Under the pieces are notes generated by a model, which made no database searches, was not told the origin of the DNA, and worked only from the letters and a program-made list of their open reading frames with translations. A stretch of 64,000 nucleotides of DNA from Tubiluchus corallicola (taxonomy: Eukaryota > Priapulida > Priapulimorpha > Priapulimorphida > Tubiluchidae): positions 312,501-376,500 of the forward strand of contig JAQGDQ010000179.1 of assembly GCA_030141605.1 (NCBI GenBank), given 5' to 3'. The position numbers and the translations under genes were made by a program. This document shows, in pieces, positions 1 through 12,835 of this stretch (positions within the stretch are counted from its first letter, which is position 1; each line of letters begins with the position of its first letter).

Positions 1-311
1 GACAGTCTAAAGTTTATCCTCATCTGATTTGCTATATTTACTCTTAGCATTTTTTCCTGTAATGGAGAACACCAGAGTTGGCCCAGGTGATTGGCAGGGA
101 TGCAAGTTAGTTGCCATGATTTGCCATTTCTCTCAGTTAAATGTATATTCTCACAAGGGGAGTATAACATTCGAGATCTGGCTTGTTGCATAATTAATTA
201 TTAAATGTAGGCATGTTACGTTTGTGAGAAATATCCTTTTGGTTTGTCTCTACTTTTGTGAATGAATGAGTAATTCTGTACCATGATGGGTTAACAAGTT
301 ACTTATTTCAG

Positions 312-3300
312 GGAAATCTGAGCCTTGGTTCAATTATTTCGCCTGCTCCGCCTGTGCATCCTCCACAGAGCAGAGCCATACGAGGCGCTTCTGTTGCCAA
401 CGAACGTGCCAATCCATTCCAGGGTGTACAAACTACTTATAACAACGTATCTGCCGATCGTCGATGGGCCAGTCTTACCCAGCTGTTCAGTGCAGCAAAC
501 CACGATCCTTACATTTCTGCTAAACTTTATCGCAATGCAGCTTGTAAGTAATTACTGTTATCTGAGCTGATAGCTTAGAAACACTACCTAAATATTTTTT
601 ATGTATGGTTGCATAAATGGTCCAAGCATTTGGATTTCTTAATTAAGCGTCTCGTATTTTTTCCGCAGAGGATGTATGCCATTTGGCCCATTGAGTTTAT
701 TTTACTGCTGTGACTAAGCTTGGAAAAGTATAATAACAAATTCTAATAATAATTTATAATTATTATAAATATAATATTTAAATATAAATATAATATAAAG
801 TATAATAATAAAATATATAACAAAGAAATTTGCAGAGAAACTAACTATCTTCAAAGCATAAAACTAGTTTATATTAAAATTATACTGTATTAAAATTACC
901 AGTGTGCGTTCAGAACTAACGCTTACTTGAAAATTATGACCTTACTGACGGGTTTTTCATAAGCACATCCTGGCTCTTCGTAAACGCATGTCATTTGAAC
1001 TAATTCGAACTTTTGCAACTATCTAATTTTACTCAGAAATATCACAAGCTAACTGTGAAATTTATAAATGATCATACTACAAAATACAGTAACACAAAAT
1101 TAGCTATCTATTTTTTATAGAAGCTTTTCAAATTTTTCCCATCAGTGTGCATTCTTAAACTGCTTTTATTTAGTTAGTTGCCCAGTCACTGGCATTGATG
1201 TCACTGGTTGAAAAAAATGAGCATTCAAAATGAATATGTCTACAGCACAGCTTTGAAGTGATTTTGCTAATTAAACTAGGCATTTGATACCAATTTTGTA
1301 AAACTGTTCATTTAGAAGCAACAGAAATACCTTTAATTGCAGAACACTTTTTTGTAAATCATTTTGACTACTGCTAATTTTTTCATTGTTCGTTACTTAA
1401 ATTGTTGCCCTAAGGTTGCTGTAAAGTTAGTTTTCATTTTTAGCTATTTGTGAGGCTACTTGCACTTGGAGTGGTCAACTACCACCTAGGATATGTAAGA
1501 ATCCCACTTATTCTTGCAAAGTGTTTCTCGGTGGCGTTCCATGGGATATTACAGAGGTGGGATTACAAAACGCATTCCATAATTTTGGGCCGATAAAAAT
1601 TGAATGGCCTGGCAAGGATAATAAACATCCTAGGTATCCACCAAAAGGTAATAAAAGTTTATGCTAAATTCCAACTTGTTGTCAAACTCACTTTTTGTTT
1701 TGCATCGCTTCATTTTTTCCACCGTTTTTCTTCCAGGAACGGAATGAGGCGTACCTGACGAGTATCAATACCAATGTTGTTTAAATTCTGTACTTTCGTG
1801 GGATGTTAAATGTCAAACTAATCCACCGCTTGTAGTGATGAGACTGATTGATCGATGTAATCGATTTAAACTTTTATTTAGTATCAAGATTATTTTTCAG
1901 CTGCCGATAGAAATCGAAGACATTACCATTACCATTTTTAGCCAATTATTCAGAAAATCCACATAAATAGTATCAAAAATAGTCATCTTTGAGGCAAAAT
2001 CTAGCAATATGGCACTACCTTTGTGCAGTAGCTTAGCACATTGGCATCACTACTTGGGTGCGAAGTTTTCTCAACACTACCAATTATGATCAATTATTGA
2101 ATCTTATCTGATTGACAAACTGTACAATTGTAAACAATATCCCACCACTAAGTGCTGGTGTTGTTTAGTAATATCGAATTTTTTTGTTCTTTTGAATAGC
2201 TGGATATGTGTACATTTTGTTTGACAATGAGAAATATGTGAAGGCATTACTGCAAGCCTGTACGCATGACTTCAGTCAAGGTGGCGACTGGTATTTCAAG
2301 ATATCAAGCCGCCGAATGAGATGCAAAGAGGTAATTATAAGAAAATTTAGTTCAGTGTGTTTCAGCAGAAACATTGTGGTAGAAAAATGCCGATGTTAAT
2401 ATATGGGAGGGTAAAAATGCCAAGTTATGTAGTAGGTAAGGTGGAGTAAATAGGTTTGGCATCCATTATCATAAATACTAATAGAAACAAAGATTATAGA
2501 CGGTTAATTATTGTAAAGGGATTATAAAGTGTGAATGTTAATTTGTTTTTATTCTCTTACAAGCAAATGTTTTCGGACCCATTTTGCTCCGAAATGCGTG
2601 TTTATTAGAGAACAAGGACCTTGATTTTGACTTTGAATAAATGATTTTATTTATAATCTTTGTGTCAAAATAATTGAGTTATGCAAATAAATTATATTTT
2701 TTGACATTGTTATGTCATAATGTAGACTCTAAATTCATTTTGACAAAATAACAAGCCTTGCTTGAATCATTCTACCTGGTGAGCTTTAATCATATGTTTT
2801 GTAATATGTAGCCTTGTTCCTGTTTATCTCTGCAAGTTAATTGTACTTCAAGCTGTTATTGTAGATGCTGGACTGCATTTCGTTGTGATTTGATCAGCAC
2901 ATTTTACCATATTTATACTCCACTGTTTCGTCTGGAATATCCTCTACTATCTATTACAGAATACTTTGAAATTAAAGCTTTCTGTATCAACTAAAGGTTT
3001 TACAGAAAATGTAACACCGCACTTTCAAATGCAATATCTTGTGCAGTGTAATTGATTTTCGGAATGTTTATTTGCTCAGACAATCAAACCAGTTCACCTG
3101 ACTCAAAAGCCAGAAGCTTCAGATAACCAAGATCTTGAGTTCGTGTTTTTGTATACTCTGTTTTCAGACATACTATTTTTATCAGGCATTAGTAGGTAAA
3201 TGATAAATCTGTCCTCTGGCACTAAACAAGATGGTAATTAGGCTTCTAACGGCGCATTTTTCCTCTGGTAGTAAACTGTAGCGAGTTATTGTAAGCTCTC

Positions 3301-6300
3301 TTACACTAACCTGCAAGTTATTTCGCACTAAAGTAGGCATATTAAGGAGTTTATTGTTTTAACAAGATATGATAATCTGTAAAACTAGAGATTTTGCAGT
3401 AAGGTCTGAACCTTTCATTCTGTTTACGTCAACTATTTCTATATTTTGTTATAAATCGGTTCTGAACAATTCCAGGTCCAAGTAATTCCATGGGTAATCT
3501 CGGACAGTAATTTTGTGCGCTGTCCCTCTCAACGTCTTGACCCTTCTCGCACCGTGTTTGTGGGTGCATTACACGGAATGCTCAATGCTGAAGGCTTAGC
3601 TCATATAATGAATGACTTGTTTGGAGGTGTGGTTTATGCTGGCATTGATACCGACAAGTACAAATATCCTATAGGTAGGTTAAGCTTTATCATACATACT
3701 TGAATGACGATGCTAAGAGACATCCTTGCTCTAAGCTGGATTGTCCTTTGGCTAGAACTGTTATGTTTTTTGCTTTGCTAATGCCTTTCCTTTCGATTAA
3801 ATAGTTTGGAAGGTCTGTAATTTGCAAGAAAACAGAAATTACTTTTGTGAGTATGAATACAATACAGCCTAACCTCTTTATACCGTCCACTTTGGAACAG
3901 GAAAAAAGTTAGTGTTATAGCGAGTTTTGCGTGTGTGTTAAATTTTGCCATAGATGAATCACAACAGTCAGGCAAGTGTACATAGTTTAGAGTCTTCAAT
4001 TTTAAAGGTTAATGGATTAGAGAAAAATGATTAAATCAGTCATTTTCCTTTTTCCACCAGGTGGTTCCCAGCGTAACGCTATTTTGGAGTGGCGTTGTTC
4101 TGGTAGGCGTACAATATGTCCAGCCAATCTCAGCCTTCTCTCTGCGACTATTTCCTGCAACCGCCTTGACTGCGCCTGCTGTATGACTACCACATTGGTA
4201 ACATGGTCACAATAGGAAAAAAACACCTTCTTCTGCCAAGCTGTTCATCTGCCACTGTTGTTACAGCTTCCTTGAATATTTTTCATTGTTCTTCAATATT
4301 GCTGGCTTGCAGTAGTAGTCGATTTCATTCTGGGTATTCCCATCTGGTGATCTCCATGTCTTCTTGTGGATGGTTTTGTGGGCAAAATAGGTGTTTCCAA
4401 TGCACAGTCCATTTAGATCGCACAACATCAGGAAATGCTCACCATTGTCGTTTGTTACTTGCGCTGATCCATGTGGCCCGATTACATGCTCCAGTCCGTG
4501 TCTGTTGCTGTCAATCTGTGCATTCATGTCACCCATGAAGAGAATGATGTCATGGCTGGGGATGTCATTCAGCACATCTTGGCATTGTTGGTAGAAATCG
4601 TCCTTAACTTGGTCATCTGCATCTTCAGTTGGTGCGTAAATGCAAACAATAGTTGTTTTCGCATGCCTTGATTGCATTCTGGCAGTTATTATCCTCTCAC
4701 TGACTGGGTTCCATCCTATCAATGTCTTTGCTGCCTCTTTGTTGAGCATCAGTCCAACACCTCTCTGGTGATCCTCTTCTGGTCCTGAATACAGAAAAGT
4801 TGTTTCTCCACTCTTGATATTTCCACTTCCTGTCCATCTCACTTCCATTAGACCCAAGATATCGAGCTGGTACTTGTTAAACTCCCGGATCACCAGGGCC
4901 ATTTTTCCTGTTTGAAACATTGTTCTTACGTTCCAGGTGCCAGTTTTTGTCACCTTTGTGGCACTCAGTATCGAGTTCTTCATCGGACGCTGGGCTTCCT
5001 CTCTGCTTTGACCCAGCATCGTCATAACATGGGTCGAACTTTCTGCCTTGTGCCGATTGTCAGTAGATTTGTTTCTGTCCGTTTCTGTAGCAATCGAAAG
5101 TTTTTACTGGGTAGGGGTGCTAACCCTACGCCAAACCCTTCTCCTCTCTCAGCCGGGCTTGGGACCGGCTATGGCGGAGTTGTTAGCCTACTGTACATGT
5201 AAAAAAGGCTAAGTCAAAAACTACAAATTTCTTGTTGGGATTTGCTTTGATTATTCTTAGCAAACAAGCAAGTATCACATTTCTTGTGTGAAAAAAGAAC
5301 TATGTGTTTTCTTGCCAGTTGCTATTATGACTGCATGGCCCATTGATAATATGATCAGAGCTGCCAATCCTTTGCTATTATGATTGTGCAATGTACAGTA
5401 CAGCAGCTTGCAAACAATCAAAACATGGTAACATTCTATATTTTACATGATGTCAGGTCAGTATCAGCAACTCAGTGGAGCGTAAAGCAGCCTCGCACAG
5501 TTGGTACATTAAGTCAAGAAGTGGCTAGCGTTAGTTGAGACTGTGGCGTTATCAATATTTTACATGTCAGGTCAGTGTCAGCAACTCAGTGGAGCGTAAA
5601 GCAGCCTCGCACAGTTGGCACATTAAGTCAAGAAGTGGCTAGCGTTAGTTGAGACTATGGCGTTATTTCTCCATTGAACATGTATATTATTTACCTGGCG
5701 GATGGCGAGCAACGGGAGGTGGCATAACGGGTTATTTTTATATACAGATTAATGCAGGCCCTGCGGTATGACGAGGGTGGATAACGAAGTTTGACTGTGT
5801 TGTGCTTGTAATTTATTTACAGGGTCTGGGCGAGTAACTTTCAATAACATGAAAAGCTACATGAAAGCTGTATCTGCTGCATTTATTGAGATCAAAACAC
5901 CAAAGTTTACTAAGAAGGTAAACCAACACTAGTATTTCATTTAATAATGGTATTCTTATCAGGCAAAGGAGAGGATGGTATGGTTTATTTACTTACTTAT
6001 TTATTTATTAGGAAATATTTAAACAAGATGAACTCGTTGAGCTCAACATATTCGTTTACAATAAGGTCATGAGGCAGCAAATTTTTAAAGTTTGTGTACA
6101 GTTGTAAAATACGATAATTTCAAAGGCAAAACACGTAAAAAATTTAAATATAATTAGATTATGGCTCTGACTGCCAGAATCTGGCACTCACAGGCATAAT
6201 CTGAATTAATTGATGTTATCGTTAGTTGCCAGCGAATTTGAGAAAAATATGAAAATAAAATACTCTAATTTACAAGTTTTGATCACGTTTTCAAATGTCG

Positions 6301-7913
6301 GTCAAAATAACTACTGTAAAAGAAAATTTCGGTATTTTGTTTTTAGCAATTATAATTTTATTGCTCATAAAGATCTGTGTAGGATTTCAAATTTATGAAT
6401 CTGAAAATGTTAGAGCTGACCGGCTAGCATTAGTCTGGCAAAATGGTTGTTTGAGATCATGACTCAAACTTACAAGAAAGTGGCTTAATTAATTTGACAG
6501 TTTGAGAAAGTCTTTGATAGGGAAGTATTTTAATAGAGAAGAACTAAATTACATGCCTAATCTTTTTCAACTCGTAGCATGTTACTCGTAGCAATGCAAC
6601 TCGTGGCAATGTACACTTGTACATTATGTATCACTTGTCATATTGTATCATATATTGTGCTACTTTCACAAAGGGGTGACTATACTGGCTCAGTCTGTGT
6701 GTATGTGAGTGTGTCTGTTACCAGTTTTTCGTGGCCCTGGAGTAATGTAGGAGGTTGGTGCTTTTACAGGGTAGTGGTCAGGGTTGGAGCCTAATTGACA
6801 TCAAACATATTGGTCCCGAAACACGAGGTAATGAACCGATTCTGCAGGCGTGTGAAAAATATGCACACTGATTGGACAGTCAGCAAAGCTTAACTGAGAA
6901 TGATTGACATTTTGTTTGACGCCAATTGACTTATGGGTCAGCCAGGGCAGATTTCATTTTTTTTTAAATTTTAGAGCCATATTTTTTGGGATTAAAAATA
7001 TACAAGCGCTGATAAACAATACATAACACAGTGATGTATTTTATTTAAGAACATGGAGAAAATAGAATCGGGTGAGATAAACTGGAAATGGATAATCTAA
7101 ATCATTGGAAATTTCAACAAACAAAATGGAAAATTAGGACTGGTATTTTGCTTACATATTATGTTTATGGGCAACTGGACGACAAGGTACCTGTGCCCCA
7201 TTACTGAGAACTCTTCTCATTTGAAAGACATTTTTACTTGTTTTTAATTTTAGCGCTTAAAGTAATGATTACTACTACTTATGAACACTGCCATTATCTC
7301 GATTTTGAAATATGCTGACATGAATGACAGTGGTGTCATTTATGCCCCAGGCAGGCTTTGCAGTTGCATGGTGACCGCGGATAGTGTGTCCTTGGTCGTG
7401 AAGAGCCGTTAAGATCGCCAAAGAAATGCATAATTACATTTATCACACCCTTTTGCCATATGAAGTCAATGAAGGAAAAATTAAAAGCAATTTGCTACAG
7501 TTTTGTAACGAATTTTGAAAAGCTGTACGTTTGAAAAAATTTTACCTATAATGACAGGGGCACACTGAATTATTTTCTAGTCCTGAGCTTCCCAAAGGCA
7601 TAGCTGTACTTATGTTTTGAAGTATCATATTACTAGGTTTATGTTAGCACAAGTTTAATAGCTTATGTGTGAAGGTTACTGCATGAAGTTTTATACACCC
7701 AATCGTTAACAGGTGCAAGTTGACCCTTATCTGGAAGATGCCATGTGTAGCCAGTGTCAGATGCAACCTGGTCCGTATTTCTGCAGAGAAACGATGTGCT
7801 TCAAGTATTTCTGTCGCAGTTGTTGGTTTTGGCAGCACACGTTGGAGACCTTGCGTGATCACAAGCCACTGATGCGCAACAGCAAGAACAGTGCCATCAC
7901 TGCTGGATTTTAA
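312..7913 (+). CDS. CPEB1: CPEB1-type cytoplasmic polyadenylation element-binding protein, 3' six exons (N-terminus outside window)
   Basis: An mRNA-binding translational regulator that recognises UUUUAU-like elements in 3' UTRs. Exons are 312-543, 1444-1647, 2200-2330, 3476-3674, 5823-5917 and 7713-7913, joined in frame by GT-AG introns, giving 353 residues and a TAA stop. The first exon starts at an acceptor in phase 0, so the N-terminal regulatory part lies upstream of the window. In order: the linker just before RRM1; RRM1 from about residue 103 (RNP2 VFLGGVP, RNP1 GYVYILF); RRM2 from about 214 ([14 protein letters not shown]); and a C-terminal ZZ-type zinc domain with all eight expected ligands, C299, C302, C311, C316, C321, C324, H329 and H337. 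The pre-RRM1 block ([13 protein letters not shown]) and the KYPIGSGRVTF and EDAMC segments are closer to vertebrate CPEB1 than to the CPEB2-4 group, as I remember those sequences. The family call is secure and the CPEB1 subclass very likely. Confidence 0.95.
3869..4025. mobile_element. Fragment of a pogo/Tigger-like DNA transposon (CPEB1 intron)
   Basis: The stretch starting CTAACCTCTTTATACCG, with GTGTTATAGCGAG inside, matches the reverse complement of the right end of the element at 11945-12835 over about 140 bp, including TTAAATTTTGCCATAGA and CAGTCAG. The rest of the element is missing; the RTE LINE remnant starts directly beyond it. Confidence 0.6.
4017..5200 (-). mobile_element. RTE-like non-LTR retrotransposon, internally deleted (CPEB1 intron 4)
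   Basis: On the minus strand, 5025-4261 is an open frame of 254 residues typical of an RTE-clade APE-type endonuclease. It has a TWNVRTM start, a [14 protein letters not shown] block, [12 protein letters not shown], the catalytic GDMNAQ and a C-terminal NEIDYYC. The GC-richer leader (5200-5026) looks like the 5' UTR of these elements. Immediately downstream, 4226-4017 in another frame encodes [15 protein letters not shown], the segment normally found after the reverse transcriptase. The reverse transcriptase core is therefore deleted between about 4261 and 4226. This is a dead copy, not a host gene; such sequences are often mis-annotated as craniofacial development protein 2-like. Confidence 0.9.
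5440..5666. repeat. Tandem duplication, two copies of about 114 bp (CPEB1 intron 4)
   Basis: The motif GTCAGGTCAG starts at 5452 and again at 5566, a period of 114. The following blocks (CAACTCAGTGGAGCGTAAAG and GTGGCTAGCGTTAGTTGAGA) are identical in both copies, with only a few substitutions elsewhere. No coding content is seen. Confidence 0.85.
7328..7530. repeat. Diverged copy of the 58041-58315 inverted-repeat element (CPEB1 intron 5)
   Basis: Shares GCAGTTGCA, TTGGTCGT, CGCCAAA and AATGCATAATTAC in the same order with 58041-58315. It also begins with CAGTGG followed by a C/T-rich stretch. The right end was not identified. Confidence 0.45.
7713..7913 (+). CDS. CPEB1: CPEB1 terminal coding exon (ZZ zinc-binding domain)
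   Basis: The exon begins after the acceptor AACAG and encodes 66 residues plus TAA. It carries the whole C4 plus C2H2 zinc domain that closes CPEB proteins. It ends shortly after the conserved PLMRN motif with a lineage-specific tail of about ten residues. A possible donor (GAG then GTATGC, 7930-7936) follows the stop by about 20 nt, so a 3' UTR intron is conceivable but not shown. Confidence 0.93.
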   Translation: MQVDPYLEDAMCSQCQMQPGPYFCRETMCFKYFCRSCWFWQHTLETLRDHKPLMRNSKNSAITAGF

Positions 7914-8480
7914 CTGCTGTTTTTTGTTGAGGTATGCATTTTAAGCTGAACAAAGTTTGAACTTAATCAATTTTTGGAAGCACAGGGCATGAATAATCAG
8001 TTTTGAAAGAAGAATGCTTTTAGGTTAACTACAAAATAGTTTTTACTAACTAAAGCTCATTTTTCTAAATTATTTTCCATCTCATACGATATCATCACGT
8101 CATACTGATAATTGCACACAACAGCTGTGAGCAATGTAGCTTAGTTTTCACTGTGAAGTGCTACTGGTCTAGTACGATTATGAATTGGTTTTTGTCCACA
8201 GAAACATATTTTATTGCAGTTGAGACTCAAGTAGTATTTACGAGGCTTGTTGATAATAACAAAAATAAGTGAACTTTCACATTAAACATAAGCTGCATAC
8301 ACAGGTACACACATACGTAAAAATAAAAAAGCATATTGTGTCAATAGATGCAGCTTTTGTACTGATGATTAGTTAGTAGGTTTCAAAACGTTTCCCTATT
8401 AAAGAGGTAGGTACAGAAGTTTTATTAAGCTATGATTATGAGTTTTTTATTTTGGTTTGCCAGAAGACTTGGAATTCAAG

Positions 8481-8627
8481 ATGAACGTTGATGTGATGGT
8501 TGCTTTCAAGAGTGCTCTCGACGACACTGAAAAGCAGGAAAAGTGGTTTCGTTTTTGCACAAGGTTGATGATAAGTCTCTACACTGACTGTAGTAGAGCA
8601 CAGTTGGTGCCCTTTGTGTCTTGTTAA
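8481..8627 (+). CDS. Possible small ORF or exon downstream of CPEB1 (unrecognised)
   Basis: A 48-codon frame starts at the ATG at 8481, 17 nt after a good acceptor (pyrimidine-rich tract then TTTGCCAG, ending 8461). The first 30 residues are rich in charged residues (ALDDTEKQEKWFRFC) and read like protein rather than intron. A donor-like AAG/GTTGAT follows at about 8573. It could be an alternative terminal exon, the start of a small gene, or chance within the CPEB1 3' UTR. No family was recognised. Confidence 0.2.
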   Translation: MNVDVMVAFKSALDDTEKQEKWFRFCTRLMISLYTDCSRAQLVPFVSC

Positions 8628-11412
8628 TTTGCAACTGTTTAAGTTTGGTAGCGTTTGTTAATTTTAACATTAAAATTGCACCAAATTCAAGACTGCCAAA
8701 GAGTTTTTTTGTGATGTTATTTTAATATTTATTACACATATTTAAAAATAATAATAAAAAAAACTGAGATTGTTCTTGAACTTTTGCTGAACGATTTTGC
8801 AAATTAAATTGTCAGCAGTGTACTATAGTTTTTCGTCCAATCAGGCTTGTGTAAATTTTGTGCATCCTGCCTTACGACTAGAGAAGGAAGACTCAGTTTT
8901 GAGACAGGGTGCTCGAAGTTTTACTGTAATTGTGTGGATTAACACTTTTAAAGCACCACGTTTTTTGCATTCTATCACTTTTAATGCTTACACTTCCAAT
9001 TTTTCTTTGTTTTACTCTAATATTAACATTCTTAATTAACTGTCTTAACTGTGTCTGTCGAATTCTTATAGATGGACACACAATTTGTGCTTTTCTTGGT
9101 TACCAAAGGGTAGCGTGCGTGACTTTAGACAAACAGGTTTTATTGCATAACGAGTCATTGGCGCTCTGCATTTGATCACGTACTTTAACTTGCATTTTAA
9201 CTCCTTGTTTAATTCTCTTTTAACTAGAAAAAAGATGTATCCGCTTTTTTTAAGTAAAGATCAAAATTGCGTTGTCGGATGCACATTTATCGTCTTTTTA
9301 CTGACCATGATTCTTACCGTAAATTAAGATTTTATTTCTTTATCAGAATGAACTTAATTGCATAGTAATCATACGAAACAAAGATTGATTAGGTTTTATT
9401 CCAGAATATATCGTGTTGAAGTTGTTCTTTTTTAATATGCTTTATCATGCCTTTATGGCGGCTGCCTCGAGCGGTACAATCTTAGCTATGTGATTTCAAA
9501 TGAATTATTAACAACTTAAATCTTATATATCTAAACTGCAACAAAGTTGCAAAGTGTCTTAAAGTACACACTGTTGGTATATTTTTCTGTGGCTTATTTT
9601 TAATATTCCTAAGAATTTTCATACTACATTAAGACTTCAATGCGTACATTTGTTATGCGAGTCTCACTGAGTGCTTTTGCTATGTATTGTAATGCAACTT
9701 GTGTAATGGATACTAATGTTGGAAATGACCCCCCAATTTGTTGAAGGACTCGATTTTTGATAATGACTGGTGACGTCCAGGGTATTTTTGTTACTTCTTT
9801 ACATTTGCAAGTATTTATGAGTGTGCAGCCCAATTTTTACAGGGTTGGATGTAGTTAATATTTGTTTTTTTGACTGTTAATTTACTAATGGACACTGTTT
9901 GTGTACTAACCCTGGTTTTTTTGAATAAAGTTTTTGAGCATTATAAACAAGAATTTGGAATTTCCTGTATGAAGCTGTACAAAATAATTGCAATATTACA
10001 TTCGAATGATTCTCAAACACTAATAACAGAAACTTGCGTGGACTCTGAAAAAAAGGGGAATTAGCCAAAACAATTTACAGGGTCTACAAAAATAATGCAA
10101 CACTCATTCTAACCACATGCAATTCTGAATAATAACAGAAATCTGCAACTTTTGCAGTCAAAAAAGAGTAATTTATGACTGTTCTGCTTTTGCACAAACT
10201 AATGAAAAATGTTTGACAAGCACTAAATACTGATAGAAAATGCTGGGAATTTTTGCATTCATTCAGCACATCCAGTTAAGTCCTTTATTCAGGTTTGAAA
10301 AAGTGAATGCAAAGGCATAAATCTTTTAAATGTGGAATTCAGAAAAACATTACGACAAATCTTGGAAATTCTGAGAAGTACACATCGCAGCATGACGATA
10401 TGCATTCCCAATATGAAGGCACTTACAGACTTCTTTGTTAAACGAACGCTAAAGTTATTAAAATGCGTTCATATGTCTGATAATTCCATTTTAAACATAC
10501 TGTCGATTTTAAACAATCACACTAGTATACTGGTATACTTATGTATAGCAGCCCATATTATAAAACATGCCGATTCTCACCCCAAGATTACGTCACCCAT
10601 GAGCTCTTGGTTAACATTAAACGAAATAGAAATTCCTGTCTTCACCTCAATGAAATTAAAAATATATTACCAACATTGCTGATTAATTAATTATTTATAT
10701 ATATAGTAACAGATTGTAATTGTAATATTATTGTATTATTTGTATTTATTTGTGAGTGCATATATGTGACAATATGCGAATAAAGATAGTACATATATAA
10801 ATTTGATGGGGTAACAATTTATTTTTGTCCAGATAATATACATTGAAAAATTTGATGGGTTTGCTTGCTAATTTGGACACCAAATACACTTGACTAATTT
10901 ACATATTTTTTTGTTTTGTTATAAAATTGGAAACATGACCCATACAATTCAAAAATTCTGACCCATACCATTCTAAAATTCTCTAGTTTCTGTAGCTGTA
11001 ATGCAACCAATTTTTGGTGTTTAAAATAAACATAAAATGCAGTTTAGATGAATGCAAAACCAACTGTGCAGAGTGCTAAATGAGTAGATTGTTCTGGCAA
11101 AATAAGAATAAAAAAGAACATCTATATGCAAAAAACTAGCACATTTTTCGCACTGTAATCTTAGTTTCACAATTACCATGTCTTGTTTTCTTGTAGCAAT
11201 ATGCTAAAATGCAAAGCAGACACCTTATAAGAACAATAAAAATAAAATACAGTAGAAAGCTAAAATACAATCATTGCTTACAATAAGAAAAATTACACAT
11301 GATCTACGGCTGCAAAAATTTGAAATCACGACTCGTCTTACAACGTATCAGAAATGAGAACACAAAAATCATTGCAAAGTCAAAATACCATTTTCCAAAG
11401 TTTGCACAATTA

Positions 11413-11507
11413 ACTTTTTCTGGCACAATACAATGCATTTCCAGCCTGACGAGTAAATGCACAGTATATAATGTAATATAATATTTATGGATACAATATA
11501 TCACAAC
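11413..11507. repeat. 93-bp direct repeat, copy A (presumed APP 3' UTR)
   Basis: From TTTTTCTGGCACAATACAAT to ATATATCACAAC. It matches 12143-12235 with three mismatches, an offset of 728 bp. Copy B lies inside the pogo/Tigger-like element, copy A outside it. Confidence 0.85.
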
Positions 11508-11944
11508 CTAAATAAACAACTTGAAAGTGCTACTAAATCAAAGTACTTAAGAGATTCTTAACTACACAATTACTAAATTCTAAATGCAATATTTTTGATT
11601 TTATACATACATAACCAATGAGGTAAACTATATATATAAACTGATGCAACATTTATTGTATAAAGCTGCCAATACATACACCAGTGCAGTCTACACACTG
11701 AATATATTTTAATACAATATAATAAAAACACAACACAATCATAGCTAGATTTACATGCGCATAATGCGGAAGAATGAATTAGACAAATACGTCATCATCC
11801 TGCTCAACGTAGTGAAATGGACATCAACACAACGAATAATCTAAACAAAAAGTACATTGCACAAAATTATGTGCTACAAAATTATCTGTTAATCTTGTTT
11901 TAAGAACTCATTTCTTGCTTTTAGCTGAAGAGTATTTCCATGTT

Positions 11945-12835
11945 CAGTCAAACCTCGTTATACCGCCAAACTCGTTTGACGCATGCAAAATGGCCAGGAA
12001 GAAAACGGCTGTATTCAACTGTACATAAAAATAACCCATTATATCGACACCCTTTATCCGACATCTGCCAGACAAATTGATATATATATGTTCAATGGAG
12101 AAATACCACCACCCGCTTGATTTATGCCAGCTGTACAGTCAGTTTTTCTGGCACAATACAATGCATTTCCTGCCTGATGAGTAAATGCACAGTATATGAT
12201 GTAATATAATATTTATGGATACAATATATCACAACAGGCTCGCAAAATTGCTGACACTGACCAGATGTCACACGTCGCATAAAATAATGCATGTCATTGG
12301 CATGTTTTGATTGTTTGCAAGTTGTACTGCACATCATACAATCACAACAGTAAAAGATTGATAGCTCTGATATTATTGTCAATGTGCCACGCAGTCATAA
12401 TAGCAACTGACAGAAAACACATGGTTCTTGCGCCACAAAAAATGTGATATTTGATTGTTTTCTAAGTATCATCCAAGTAAATCCCAGGAATAAATTTGTA
12501 ACTGATTTAACCTTTTTTACATACACATGTTTAGTGGAGCAGTAGGCTAACAGCCTATTATATAGTTGAGTGCCAGACACATTTATTATGTAAACAAAGT
12601 GTTCTTGATAAAGAGGATTCATTTTGAGCAATTCACTAACTCACAAATGATTAATTAAATAATTCTCTTTTAATTCATTAACCCTTACAGTGAAAAATGA
12701 GGACTTTAACTTGTGTACACCTGTCTGACTGTCTTAATTGATTCGTCTATGGCAAAATTTAACACACGTTGTTGTAACGCCAAACTCGCTATAACACTGG
12801 AGTACCAAAGTGGGCGGTATAAAGAGGTTTAACTG
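11945..12835. mobile_element. Non-autonomous pogo/Tigger-like transposon in the APP 3' region
   Basis: The left end CAGTCAAACCTCGTTATACC and the right end, which on the opposite strand reads CAGTTAAACCTCTTTATACC, form diverged terminal inverted repeats of about 24 bp. A TA follows the right end; the left flank is TT, so the TA duplication is not intact. No transposase frame is visible. The interior contains copy B of the 93-bp repeat (12143-12235). The length is about 890 bp. Confidence 0.7.
12143..12235. repeat. 93-bp direct repeat, copy B (inside the pogo/Tigger-like element)
   Basis: About 97% identical by eye to 11415-11507. The flanks of the two copies are unrelated. Confidence 0.85.

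Noticed and set aside
10332-10682. 116-codon plus-strand frame
   Set aside because: Composition matches the A+T-rich background, with no domain and no splice context; likely chance.
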